Positions 1-9,724 of a stretch of 13,356 nucleotides of DNA are shown here, piece after piece. Made by a program: the position numbers and the translations under genes. Under the pieces are notes generated by a model. The model did not search any database and was not told the DNA's origin. It saw only the letters and a program-made list of their open reading frames with translations. Every line of letters starts with the position of its first letter. Position 1 is the first letter of the stretch. The stretch is from positions 1 to 13,356 of the forward strand of contig KN880880.1 of assembly GCA_000934385.1 (NCBI GenBank), read 5' to 3'. The stretch comes from Cylindrobasidium torrendii FP15055 ss-10. Lineage: Eukaryota > Basidiomycota > Agaricomycetes > Agaricales > Physalacriaceae.

Positions 1-1767
1 CCCCGCATGTAGGAAGGTTCTATACCCGCGATCCTTTGATTAATCTCTCAAATTACAATATCTGAATTATAAGTGGCGAGCATGGCCATGAACCATGTCA
101 AGCTTGCAATGGTAGCATCCTAGTAGTCAGAGAAGAAAAGGATAAAATTTTGGACCTGTGTGAGGCGGGTATGAGACGTGGACGAGAGGATTAACGCCTT
201 GTTTTGTTTCCCATCACTGTTTTGTTTCCCGATGTTTGATAGTAGCGGCACCGCGTCGATGCACTTCACGCCTCGCCGCCACCATCACTACCACGAGGTC
301 ATCTGGACGAGAAGGGAGCTCCTACTCAGTGCTGGGCCTGAGCTTGAACACGAGAGCATACCTTTGGGGTAGAGGATCTATCTGAGTCGCGTGGGCTTCA
401 TTGTCTAGATTTGCTCGTGGCTATTCATCGATGAGGAAGTTTACTAGTACTACGCTATGAAGTTCTTCGAACTCGGTTGCTTTGGTTTCCACTCCAACAC
501 TACCTCTCTCTCTCTGAAGCCTTTACTGTATCACGCGTACTCTTAACACCATCACTACTGCAAACTTAGACTCTATGAAGAAACGGGTCCATGGAGCGTG
601 CTCACGTTCTCAGACGACTAAACAGCAACATCTCTTCCTGAACCTCATGGGGTTTAGACTAAATCATTGCCTTCGACTCTGCATGTGCGAAAGACTCGTG
701 AGAATGCCCCTCCGATTCAGTGCGCGGGTAGGTATCAGGACGGTCTGGTATCTTCGCCACTCTGCCCGATGCGGAAATGTACGAACCACGCCCCGACTAC
801 GCTTGATCGGCTCATTACGCGTTACAGGGGAGTCTCGGATACATCTTGATTCCCGTATATTGCGGACCCCTAGTCATCGTCGTGCGCATCGACGAGCATC
901 GACGACGCATACGGCATACTATCAGAGCGCCAAGCGCACTCCCTCTTCCTCCTCCTAGCCCTCCCCTCCTGTGGCGGCGTCGGGCGCTTCGGGCGGCTGA
1001 ATCTGGGCAGAATTATCAGAATATATCACTTTGGCAGTTCTTTGCCACTTGTGGTTTCGAACTTTTTGGTGACATCTCCATGTGGGGCTGCGTGCATTCC
1101 GGCTTTCTTTTGCCTCGTTGGAAGTGCCTCATCCTGGGCAGTGAATACATCGAGCTAGAGATGTCGATGATCCCAGAGAAAAATCACTGCTGTTGGATTC
1201 TGCAAGACTGGGTGTCGACCGTAGGGGATGATATCAATCGCAGAGCCCCGGGGTATCATCGGGCGGGTACACACGTGGGGGCGGGACGGAACCGTCACCG
1301 ACGGATCGAGCCCAACTATACAATTGATTAAAATTCCTTTTCCATTCTTTTTTCTGATGGTTAGCCCCCCTGGTTGCTTGGCAAAGCCCTGGCTGGCTAA
1401 CAAGCTTGAAGTTGCCCTCGTCCGCACGGAGGAGTGTGCAAGTAGAATCCTGGTGGAATCTTCGTACCAAGGCCAAGGCAGAGAGGCACGCAGATGGTAA
1501 CTGTATCCGCTCCCCCGATTCCATTGAGTTGAGTCGTGCCGTGCGACTGTCGGGCGCGCCCACGGCCCACCCCTAACCCTGAATCTGGGTAGGATTCTGG
1601 AATCTCGTTTCCATAGTTCATCCACTGGCACACCTCTCTGATCATGGGGGGAAGCGCTAAATCTACTACTATATAGTTCCATTCCTTTTCCCATCCGCGT
1701 TCTTGCTTTTTCTTTCCGCTTCGTGCTGTCTTGATTTCAGCCCGGTTGCAGCTGCCCGTCCGGCACG
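1..1767. other. Left-edge region, no gene recognised
   Basis: Open frames exist on both strands, for example 846-1331 (+) and 1155-1694 (-). None shows a recognisable motif, a conserved-looking composition, or exons that join in frame, and several overlap one another in different frames. A small cluster of CATCGACGA-like direct and inverted copies sits near 873-910. The last 100 bases carry the TATA-like box and a pyrimidine-rich leader of the gene that starts at 1768. I see nothing else to support. Confidence 0.5.
1670..1676 (+). promoter_or_regulatory. TATA-like box upstream of the DUF6534 gene
   Basis: TATATAG lies about 92-98 bases before the ATG at 1768. It is followed by a T/C-rich stretch (about 1679-1735), as is common in fungal core promoters around the transcription start. 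Position and sequence are seen directly; the role is inferred. Confidence 0.35.
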
Positions 1768-4028
1768 ATGGCCTCAGCGACACCAAACTTGTTAGCGGTG
1801 GACGACACACTTGGCGCGGCCCTGATAGGGTTCTCGCTGTCCTGCGTCGGGTTCGGGATACACTCCCTGCAGACGTTCTCGTATTTCCAGCGGTACCCGG
1901 GCGATAAGTGGTTCTACAAGTCTCTTGTGCGTCTCCCATTTCCCAAGTCAAAGCAGTGTACTCAAACTGTCCAGGTCGCAGCGTTATGGTGCGTCTGGCC
2001 CGCTTCACACCCAAGACTCGTAGCTCAAGTACCGATAGGATTCTCGACTTGATACACTCTATCTTCGTGGGACACACGATCTACAACCTCGTCATCATGT
2101 ACCACCTCTCCTCTCCTCTTCTGCATCTCACCCATCTCATGGCGCGCACAGAAATTATGCGAAACCGCTGTCGTTAATCACAGGGGACATTGTCTGGTCT
2201 TTATCCGTACGTCGTCCGTCTCAGCCCCAGCCGATGCATACTCATGCGGTGTTTATAGGCTCAAATTGCTATTGGGGTGCGTTCTGCCGCTCACTCCACC
2301 GAGAACTATGAAGGACTGACGGGGACTGCTATAGGCGCTTCTAGGATCTCTTGTTAAGCTGTGAGCAACCACCAACCACCCATCCCCTTACCCCATGCTC
2401 ACGAGAGAAAAAAAACCAGATGTTTCACAATGCGCGTATGGCGGTGTGCGTCGCCCTCCCTGCATTTTGTCCACTCCGCCTTTGGCTGACAGGATTCTAG
2501 TCAGCTCGCGCAACATCTGGGTGACCGGGTTTCTCGTACGTTCTAGCCTCCCTCTACCCTTCATGAGCGCAGTTTCTGATGCAATATTGCAGGTGACGAC
2601 AATTATAGGCCAGATGGGTACGTTCCCCGACGTTTCCCCCCCTCCATCGTGTCTAATTTTCTTTCGTAGGTGCTGCGCTTGGTGAGTCCTTATTCTTCGG
2701 CGGTATAGCGTGGGAGGGAAAACTGACAGTTCCATGTGCCCAGCGTTCACCATTATGAGGTATACTCCCACTCCCCACCCACCGACTAAGATGTACTGAA
2801 TGGTTTGGAATATAGCTTCCGATACAACAAATTCCCGCTTTTATTCCATCTGAAGGTGTATGCGACTGCGGCGCTTTCTTTGGGCGCAGCGACGGATATC
2901 ATGACAGCGGCGGCGCTGGCGTACTACCTGCACCACCTGAGGACAGGGTTCAAGCGTTCGGATTCGTTGATCACGGCGCTGACGGTGTATGCGGTGAATA
3001 CGGGCGCGTTGACAAGGTGCGTTGTTCTGCCGGGCCGCCATCTATTCCTCCATCTCTTCGTTCATGTGCTGATTTTGGCCCCCCGCGCAGTGCGCTGAGT
3101 ATTATAACGATGGTCATGGTGTGTCTTCCTCCATCCCGAGAATCAACCTGTTCTGATGTTTGTTGGTCGTCGTGCAGTATAACGTGTATACATCGAGCAA
3201 CTTCTACTTCATGGCTGTCTATTTTGTTCTTATCAAATGTGCGTCCTCTCTTCCACTTCCACTTCGAGTTCCACATCCCATTTCACTGCTCTTCTCGAGC
3301 GTCGAGGCCGTCTTCTAGCGCTTCTACCCTCTCCTTCTCCTTCTCCTTCTCCCTCTCGCTCACTTCTCTTTTCTACCTTCCACTTCTCTGTTCCACTGTC
3401 TACTTACGTCCTTGTTACTCTGTTACTCATTCATTCCTTTTTCATTGCAGTGTACTCCATCTCCTTCATGTGCACCCTCAACACCCGACGCGTGCACCGC
3501 GGGCGCGGCACCGATCGCGAAAACACGACGAGCCAAGGGCCAGTGAACTCGGGGAACATATACATGGTGCACCACCGCTCCACGTCGCATCGGGTGCCCC
3601 AGAAGATGCAGAGTTCGGTTTCGCAGACGAAGGTGCGTTGCGTTCTTCGTTGCATCTTCCTCCTCGATTGGTGGTTGTTCGATTGGTTGTTGGCTGTCCA
3701 TCCTTGGTGTTGATATTTGTTCGTTCATACCCACTGCCAATCACTGCTTGTTGCTCGTTGCTTGCTTTCTATCCTTCCTCCTTCTTCTTCCTCACTTCTT
3801 GCTGTTCGCCATTCGTTCCTCGTCCATCATGAATTCTTCCTAGACGTAATACTTACTTAACCCCCCTCACAGTCCCAACTCGCCATAGGCGTACACCACG
3901 AAGTCTCCGTCATGGTCGACGACGACCTCGAGTCCGCAAAGGGCTCAGAATCGCCTATGATCGCGTCGCCCCCGCGCAGCTACCACCGGCCGTATGCTGA
4001 TGCCGCGGCGCCAGGGTTTGCTATATAG
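1768..4028 (+). CDS. DUF6534-type seven-helix membrane protein, 16 exons
   Basis: Spliced model: 1768-1926, 1975-1988, 2039-2098, 2152-2206, 2259-2276, 2335-2360, 2420-2445, 2501-2535, 2593-2617, 2670-2681, 2744-2759, 2816-3016, 3091-3118, 3178-3238, 3451-3632, 3873-4028. All phases agree and give 357 residues ending in TAG. The N-terminus has the family pattern LGAALIGF..SCVGFGI then FQRYPGDKW. About seven hydrophobic segments follow (roughly residues 13-36, 52-77, 85-110, 122-148, 158-185, 196-225, 228-250). The DUF6534 core is residues ~160-250, with TDIMTAAALAYYLH, RTGFKRSDSLI and FYFMAVYFVL, then the usual LNTRR after the last helix. A hydrophilic serine-rich tail (~252-357) is probably cytoplasmic. 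Length fits the family (about 330-370 as I recall). Function is unknown; the topology suggests a receptor or sensor, which is inference. Exon 7/8 could instead join from 2443 to 2493, adding two residues (RILVSSRN rather than RFSSRN); the chosen junction fits the family better. The last two introns are long (212 and 240 bases). Confidence 0.85.
3329..3358 (+). repeat. CTTCTC pyrimidine repeat inside intron 14
   Basis: Tandem CCTTCT-type units run within the 212-base intron (3239-3450) of the DUF6534 gene. The rest of that intron is also strongly C/T-rich. It is probably simple-sequence expansion, and explains why this intron is about four times longer than the upstream ones. Confidence 0.6.
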
Positions 4029-4898
4029 CTTTTCGCGCCTGTGCACATCGTATGTGCGCCTTGAGTTCGAGTGCTATGTAGTATCGTCAAGTTCGGCGGC
4101 GTCAGGTGTCCATAAAAGAGTGTTTGTGTAGAAATCGGTTCACGGTCCCCCCCTCCCTTCGTCAAAAGGGAACAAGTGTGTAATAAGTATATATGTCCAT
4201 GTAACTAGTCCTCCTCCCTTCGTTTTTTATCAGTGTTGTTACTATCCCATCGAGTCTATGAGTATCATGATTTTCCGTGTCCTTCTAGGATAATTCAGGT
4301 TCAGTAAGAAACGCATGGGCTCGACAGCGCCCTTCTGGAAGATGTCCCCACTAGGCAGCTCGTATGTTCCGACTTCTCTCACAGATTCTCATCTCAGGGG
4401 GTCGGGCGTCTGCGCCACCAAACCCGCCAAGCAGGTCCTCCCTCGCACGGTTGATTGATGAGTACTGAGTTTTATTTCGTGTGGGGAATCATGCCACTGG
4501 GGATAGGCTGCAGCATTTATTAGTGTCAACGCTCGACGTTTACTGGGCTATGAGTTTGATTGGTGCGTCCGAGTCGTGAGTGGACGGTGTGGGCTGGTGG
4601 CGCTCATTGCACTAGGGCGAAATTCGCTCTTCTCCGACCGCATAACTAAGCTGTTTGCTAGCACTATCTTGAAACTCCTGTGCTTGCTATGAATTTCAAG
4701 TTCGCACTCACGTATTTTTCATGCTCTGACTGTGAGAGGTTTGAGTCGAAGAAAATAGGTCGAGTTCACAGGGAGGCAGACTCGGCGGGGGAAGCTCTAT
4801 GAGAATCTCCCGCTTTCTTGCTGACTATTCAAATTGTTATGTAGCCAAAGGTACGGGTAGATCTACCGTTATAATAGCTTTCACCTCAATTCCGCTGC
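4029..4898. other. Intergenic, no gene recognised
   Basis: This stretch follows the stop of the DUF6534 gene and includes its presumed 3' untranslated end, with AT-rich runs near 4180-4235. One short open frame, 4315-4458 (+), encodes 47 residues beginning MGSTAPFWKMSP. I do not recognise it and it has no clear neighbours in frame, so it is mentioned only. Nothing else stands out. Confidence 0.45.
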
Positions 4899-5926
4899 AT
4901 GGATCGACTCCAAGCAGAACATCGCGCCCTTGAGCCTCAGGCCTCAGGCTTCCCTCCGTCTCGCCCCGCCAAAGCTTCTTATTTCTACTCTAACTTAACC
5001 AGAAGAGATAGAGACATGGCCCACGTAAGCTACCTGGCAGAGGTAAGTACTCCCCGCCGAGCTCTGCAACGGCCTGTGAGGCATTTTCATATCCGACACC
5101 GCGCGCGTACCGTACACACAGCGGTTGAGACCTTCGAAGACGCAGACCACTTGAGGTGAGGCATTATCGAGTGGAGGGGTAGATAGACTTATGCATGCAT
5201 ATATAAATGGGATATCTTAGAGAATGGTACCCCACTTTTACTTGAATCTGTCCTTCTGAGGATGTCTGGTTCGTGGTTTTCCTTTGCTTCTTCGTCTTGC
5301 TAGCGCTTGCTCACTATGGATTGTTCCTTCTTCCACGCGATGTACGCGCGCATATTAGGCCAGGTGGGCTAGAGAGGAGGAAGCAGAGGCGCTGAGGGAA
5401 TATGGGAGGCAAGATGGTGAGCCCCAATGCGCGCGTCGGGCGATGCTAATCGTTCGGGCTTGTCGCGTCTCTTTCTGTCTAGTCTAGAAAGGACGTACTC
5501 CATTTCGACGAAAGGCCGAAAACCGCTCGCCGATACTCTCGACTCCCTCGCTAGTGGTTGTGTCTCGAGGCTAGTACTCCCTTTGCCATGGTGGCGGCGT
5601 TTTTGGTGCGTAGCCCACACCGTAACATCAATTTCTTCTCACTATGTCTTGCTCTCTTCTGGATTGCATCGGAAAGCACACTTCTCCAATCCTCGCTCTG
5701 CTTCTACGCTCGACTGAAGCCTACATCGATCGAATTGCGACTCGACGCGAACGAACTGAGTCTTCGACGCCCTATGTATACCCGATGCTTCACTTGTGCG
5801 TGCCCTTCACCTGTATATCATGCTACCCCTTCTCATCGTACGCCTTTGCTTTTCGAATGCACGTCAAGTCCGAGTCATTTCCTTTACTATGCCGCTGCAC
5901 CTCGAAGTTCTGGCGATCGCTGCTGA
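4899..5926 (+). other. Exon-like stretches of an unidentified or decayed gene
   Basis: Four stretches can be joined in frame: 4899-5155, 5364-5416, 5488-5605 and 5677-5926 (stop). They use plausible gtgagg, gtgagc and gtgcgt donors and would give 225 residues. The part around the first junction (FEDADHLR then WAREEEAEAL) reads like genuine protein, a charged helix. The later part contains a hydrophobic run in a different frame (NINFFSLCLALFW, about 5622-5660). No domain is recognised. A strong gtaagt donor at 5043 has no matching acceptor in phase, and a TATATAAA at 5200-5207 sits inside the supposed first intron. It could be a real fast-evolving gene with a wrong model, a decayed gene, or chance. 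Confidence 0.18.
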
Positions 5927-6177
5927 CGGCGGGTACCCTGTGGTTAGTTGAGCCGATGCGCCTTGGGCTCGCCTTCTCACACTTCCTTGCTTTGATGCAG
6001 ACCATTCTGTGCGGCTTCTGTATCGACGGCCATCGAGCTCTTCCACATCTGCATCAACAACCAAGCTCCCGAGTCTTACCCTTTGAATGATTTCCCATAA
6101 ACGCACAATCAGGCGCGCAGGTATTCCAGTACCACAAGTAACTGCGTAAGCCGGACATACGTGTATTCTTTTCCTAG

Positions 6178-6309
6178 CTTTGCTCATTCAGTCCTGGCAG
6201 AGGTTTTCGTACCACGGGACTGCGACTCAAAGCTGGTTCCCACTTCTCACTTTACTATTCGGAGATCATCACTGGAGGAGTTCGGCAGTTTGCTTGCTTG
6301 GGGGTAGAG
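6178..6309 (+). other. Exon-like stretch, unidentified
   Basis: After a pyrimidine tract and TTCCTAG acceptor at 6168-6177, a frame stays open to a TAG at 6307-6309. It reads FAHSVLAEVFVPRDCDSKL and further, about 43 residues, with composition resembling real protein. A matching donor (gtattc) lies at about 6120. The frame before that donor is closed by a TAA near 6099-6101, so the exon cannot be linked to an intact upstream gene. It may be the end of a decayed gene that also includes the 4.9-5.9 kb stretches. Confidence 0.15.
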
Positions 6310-6961
6310 GACCTCCAGCCAGTACGTCTTCCAGTACTTCACACGCCCATCTTCTTACTGAGCGTTCTTTCAGCAGTGAGATAAGATGAGATATTTTTTA
6401 ATTCGTGCCTCAGCGTTCACTCGACAGCTGGGGCTTCTCGCAATAGAGCCCTCGTCGGTTTTTTGGAGTGAAACGGGGTGGGAAGGGTGGGTTGGCTACG
6501 TATGAGAGAGACGGGGAGACGGAGTGGTTGCAATGCCTGACAAATAGATGCTGGGAGTTTCCCAAATTGGACAATGGAAAAAGATGGGAGTTTGTGGCAT
6601 CGTAGCTTCTGCTTTTTGTAATGTTCAGTGTGTACAACGACAACCATTCTGAGCGCAGGGAAGGACCTGTATAAACAGGCGGAGTGAGCAAGATCATAAC
6701 GCTACATGTTGGACAAGACGAAAGCAGGATTTCAACAAAACTCCGCTCGATCACTGCTTTACTCTCTCCACCGTGACCTCATGAAACAGATCCTCGACGA
6801 CCATTCTTTGTGGTGGCTGGTTTCTGTGACGGTTTCGCACAGCAAAGATAGCCATTTGTGATACCCATGGACTCCGTCGGCGCTGCGTCGGTGGAGGCAC
6901 AAGGACATAAGCAGTTAAAATTAGTCTGATACGACAATTTCTTGCTTCCCCTCCAACCACC
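6310..6961. other. Intergenic, upstream of the 6962 gene
   Basis: No gene is supported. Short minus-strand frames (6410-6754, 6751-6999) have no recognisable content. The final 30 bases are pyrimidine-rich and end in a good start context (CCACCATGG) for the gene at 6962. Confidence 0.45.
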
Positions 6962-8059
6962 ATGGCATCCTCAACACCAGACCTCACAGACGAAGACATC
7001 CATATTCTCTTCGCACCCGGGCCCTACGCCCAACCCACCAATGCTCGGTTATCCAAACTCGTTGCCTTGCCGCAAACTCAGAAAGACTTCGACGCGCCAT
7101 TCGTGCGCGCGTACCCTTATGAGCTACAGGTCTTTGCGATATCCAAGGAGGAATGGATGCAGTTCTGCGATGGGCTGAATATCGCGATGGTTGGTAGTCC
7201 ACCGCTTGCTGTGGTAAACCAAGTGGGCAAGATTCTTGGATTCGTGCCCGAGCCTGTTTCGATGGTCACCAGTATAGCTATGCGTGGTGCGTCCCATCCC
7301 ATCCCATCCCATCACCCTAGGATTTGAATTTGACCGCGTATTATAGCTGGAGCCCAAACGGGCATGCGCATCCTATCCAAGACGGCGACGGACAGGTATT
7401 TGAGCCACGCCAACGACACGTTCTTCGCGCCTAGAGGACTCCGCGTACGGCTTTGCAAAACACCCGCTGTGCGTGCGCTTGCCAGACCAGGCTCGGAGCC
7501 TGCCTCTGTTTCGTCCAAAGCCAAGTTGCTGCAGTCAGCGCAGAGTGTCGCAATGCACCTCCCCATCGCAAGCCGAATCCTGAACAGATTCACACCCGCC
7601 GTCGAACCCATGGACTTCACGCAGTCGCCTGCGCAACGCTGTTTCGCTGTGCTCGACTGTGAGGGACGGATAGCCGAGTTGGACTATGGCGTGCCGCCGC
7701 CGACTGCGCCAACGGGCATGGTCGCGAAAGTGAGCGAGGTGGCGGTGAAGATGGAGAGACGGCAGGCGGGCAGGAAAGAGAAAGTGCGGTCGTGGCGCGC
7801 GAAGATGGCGAATAAACGTGGCATGGGGCGTCGCAATGGTCCGCTTGGGCGGAGGTGGAGGCTCTCGCAGCAGAGGGAGACGAAGAAGGAGCATAATGCG
7901 CTGGAGGATATTGTGTGGTTGGTTGTGTTATCAGAGGCGCAGGATAGAGAGATTGAACACAGGGAGATTGCGGATTCGAAAGAGGGGTTGGAAGTTAGTG
8001 AAGAGGACTGGGAGGATATGCAGGATGCATATGAGGAACAACAGAGACGCGCTGCATGA
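6962..8059 (+). CDS. Unnamed fungal protein with basic and acidic C-terminal regions
   Basis: Two exons, 6962-7286 and 7347-8059, joined in phase 1 (G|CT gives Ala109), give 345 residues. The ATG has a strong CACCATGG context. Residues ~60-106 contain a conserved-looking block: WMQFCDGLNIAM, then GSPPL, then VGKILGFVPEPV. After the junction come GAQTG and NDTFFAPRGLRVRL (residues ~131-144). This arrangement (FxDGLN, a small-residue and proline-rich hydrophobic segment, then a FAPRGL-like motif) resembles a widespread unnamed fungal protein family, from memory only. Residues ~243-290 are highly basic (RRQAGRKEK, KRGMGRRNG) and ~303-345 are acidic and helix-prone. No signal peptide is seen, and residues 85-110 are only moderately hydrophobic. 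Function is unknown; it may associate with a membrane or nucleic acid, which is a guess. It stands alone, with its 3' end facing the 3' end of OST5. Confidence 0.75.
7292..7313 (+). repeat. CCCAT microsatellite in the intron
   Basis: About four copies of the pentamer CCCAT occupy the first half of the 60-base intron (7287-7346) of the 6962 gene, just after the gtgcgt donor. This is simple sequence with no evident role. Confidence 0.7.
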
Positions 8060-8400
8060 GCGTGTAGTTAATCTCCCGAATAATATTATGACCTGGAAAT
8101 ACTCGGGAAATACAGCTTTGAGAGCGCTGACTGGCCCCGTTCATGAGCGCTTGAGCGCGGGACATGGAGCAGTAACCGTTACCCTCAACCCTTCACAGCG
8201 GGTGGTCCCTAAATGCAGAGATTAATCTTCATCCCGGAAGTTGCTTAGACTGTGATGAAGCCGCTGCCGTCTGCTGCCAACGACATGCAGTCTCACAATG
8301 GTCGACCCCAGAGCGCAGCCACCGAATACAGTTCCAGAATGTCCAATTCCGGTTGTCCGTGGTTTTGTGGTCTACATGTCAAGACTGCGGAGGGTATATA

Positions 8401-8762
8401 CTACACATAGACACCGACTGAGCAGAACAAGGCAACCACACCGAATCCGCCTAGTATGCTAGCGAGGGAGGCGACCTGAAGCTCCCGGATCGGAAGAGTG
8501 TCCTTCGGCAGACTGAAACGAACACGTTAGGAGGAGCGAAAGTGGATCATTAAGGACTTGCGTGGAAAAGTAGAATCCGAGAACAAACGTGGCAAAGAGC
8601 AGGACGAGCGCCAGCGTCGGCAGCAGGCTCGTGGGCACAATGGGACTGAACGGGGGAAGGCTGGCGTGCAGTGCCTACAGCAGCAGAACGGAGGAAACTT
8701 AGAATTTGTAATAACTTGGCTAATATCTGACGGCCTACCTTGAGTTCCTCGTATGTGCTCAT
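8401..8762 (-). CDS. OST5: Oligosaccharyltransferase subunit OST5/TMEM258
   Basis: Exons in reading order 8762-8739, 8674-8562 and 8512-8401 give 82 residues, close to yeast Ost5 (86) and human TMEM258 (79). The protein starts MSTYEELK and has a PPFSPIVPTSLLP lead. Helix 1 is at ~27-46 (TLALVLLFATFVLGFYF). A short polar loop (LPKDTLPIREL) comes next, then helix 2 at ~60-80 (ASILGGFGVVALFCSVG). It ends in GVYV, matching the SFGVYV and VGIYV ends of the yeast and human proteins. In this family it is a small accessory subunit of the ER membrane oligosaccharyltransferase, which transfers glycan to asparagine in secretory proteins and is linked to the Ost1 subcomplex in yeast. The second intron (8561-8513, 49 bases) starts with gcaagt, a GC-AG intron. 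The nearby GT would shift the frame and lose helix 2. It diverges from YOP1. Confidence 0.85.
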
Positions 8763-9011
8763 GGTGGTCGAATGGCAATCGTGACGTGGCTTAGTCAGCC
8801 AGTGATAAGCAGTGACGAAACCGGACATTCGCCAGTCGCCTCTCTCCCACGAACCACCTCCATCCTCTCTCACCTGTAACGCCCAATAAACCCATATTTT
8901 TCTTAACGGTGAGCACCATCGTCATAGGCAGTCCTCGGTCGCCTTCTGCGCGCCGTTGCTGCCGTTGTCGAGGACGTATTGTTGATTATCTTTGGTTTTT
9001 TTCCCCTAGAC
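8763..9011. promoter_or_regulatory. Bidirectional promoter region, OST5 / YOP1
   Basis: Only 249 bases separate the two divergent ATGs, and part of that is the leader of YOP1. A CCAAT motif lies at 8883-8887 (GCCCAATAAACC), followed by an AT-rich CATATTTTTCTT stretch at 8892-8903. Both products act in the ER membrane, so shared control is plausible but not shown. Confidence 0.5.
8909..9009 (+). other. YOP1: Possible 5' UTR intron of YOP1
   Basis: A gtgagc donor at 8909 and a strong T/C tract ending in CCCCTAG at 9009 frame a 101-base segment that stops two bases before the ATG. A TTGATTAT branch-like site lies about 25-30 bases before the acceptor. The signals are seen; splicing is inferred. 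If real, the transcript begins upstream of 8909, leaving very little promoter between it and OST5. Confidence 0.4.
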
Positions 9012-9724
9012 ATGTCCGCCGCCGAAAAATTGCAGAGCCACCCGGCCTTCCTCCAGGCCCAGAACAAGGCTGGATACTACTACAACCAGCTGGACAAGGA
9101 GGTGCGCCCGTTTCCCGCGCCTTTTCAGCTCGTCGCGTGCTCATCGTGACACGTCTCCGTTTTCCAGCTTTCCAAGTACCCGGTCCTGTTGACTGCTGAG
9201 CAGCGCACACAAGTTCCCAAGACGTACATGGTCCTCGGCGGCGCCGCGCTCCTCGTCTTTTTCCACATGTTCAACGTGCTGGCCGCCCCGGTCTCGAACC
9301 TCGTCGGCTGGGCCCTCCCCGCGTATCTCTCCTTCAAGGCCATCGAGACTCCCGCGCCCCAGGACGACATCCAGTGGCTCACCTACTGGTCCGTGTTCGG
9401 CTTCTTCAACTTCCTCGAAAGCATTGCCCTCTCCCCGGTGCTCTACTACATCCCGTGGTATTTCTCCTTCAAGACCATCTTCATCGTCTGGCTCCAGCTT
9501 CCCTACTTCAAGGTATGTGCTTTCCATCCTCTCCTCATTCCGTCCATGCCCTTGTGCGCAGCGTTGCAAACCCTATCACCATGTGCCTGCGTCATACCTC
9601 ATCGGACCCTGACTTACATCTCCATCAGGGTGCACAAATCGCCTACCTCAGCGTCCTCAAGCCGGTCATTTCCAACATGGGCTCGGGCAGCGTCGTGCCC
9701 GCGCCGGCGCCCGCAGCAGAGTAA
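9012..9724 (+). CDS. YOP1: YOP1, ER membrane-shaping protein (TB2/DP1/HVA22 family)
   Basis: Exons 9012-9101, 9168-9512 and 9629-9724, all phase 0, give 176 residues (yeast Yop1 has 180). The N-terminus is polar (AEKLQSHPAFL, then YYYNQLDKELSKYP). Helical hairpin 1 is at ~54-90 (VLGGAALLVFFHMFNVLA, then NLVGWALPAYLSF). The linker is KAIETPAPQDDIQWLTYW, which carries the family's K/ETP..DD.QWLTYW signature. Hairpin 2 is at ~110-145 (SVFGFFNFLE, then YYIPWYFSFKTIFIVWL). After it come the usual LP..KGA and a short C-terminal amphipathic helix (YLSVLKPVI), ending in an Ala/Pro-rich tail. Family members insert as wedge-like hairpins in the outer ER leaflet, build tubular ER together with reticulons, and interact with Yip/Rab proteins in yeast. 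Introns are 66 and 116 bases. A further intron may lie in the leader. Confidence 0.93.

Noticed and set aside
575..958. 127-codon plus-strand open frame
   Set aside because: Arg/Ser/Thr-rich random-looking translation, with no splice partners and no motif.
1397..2077. 226-codon minus-strand open frame
   Set aside because: It overlaps the first exons of the well-supported DUF6534 gene, and its sequence is Arg/Thr-rich with no recognisable motif.
3017..3832. 271-codon plus-strand open frame
   Set aside because: It reads through introns 12-15 of the DUF6534 gene; the long Ser/Phe/Leu stretch is translated C/T-rich intron.
5200..5207. TATATAAA as a promoter
   Set aside because: Good TATA sequence, but the ATGs downstream (5262, 5316) open only very short frames, so no gene can be attached to it.
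8543..8561. GT donor at about 8557 for OST5 intron 2
   Set aside because: It would join in the wrong phase and end the protein 17 residues later without the second membrane helix, whereas the GC donor restores the family sequence.
9141..9569. 142-codon minus-strand open frame
   Set aside because: It is antisense to the second exon of YOP1 and is Glu/Gly-rich, as expected of a mirror of a GC-biased coding exon.
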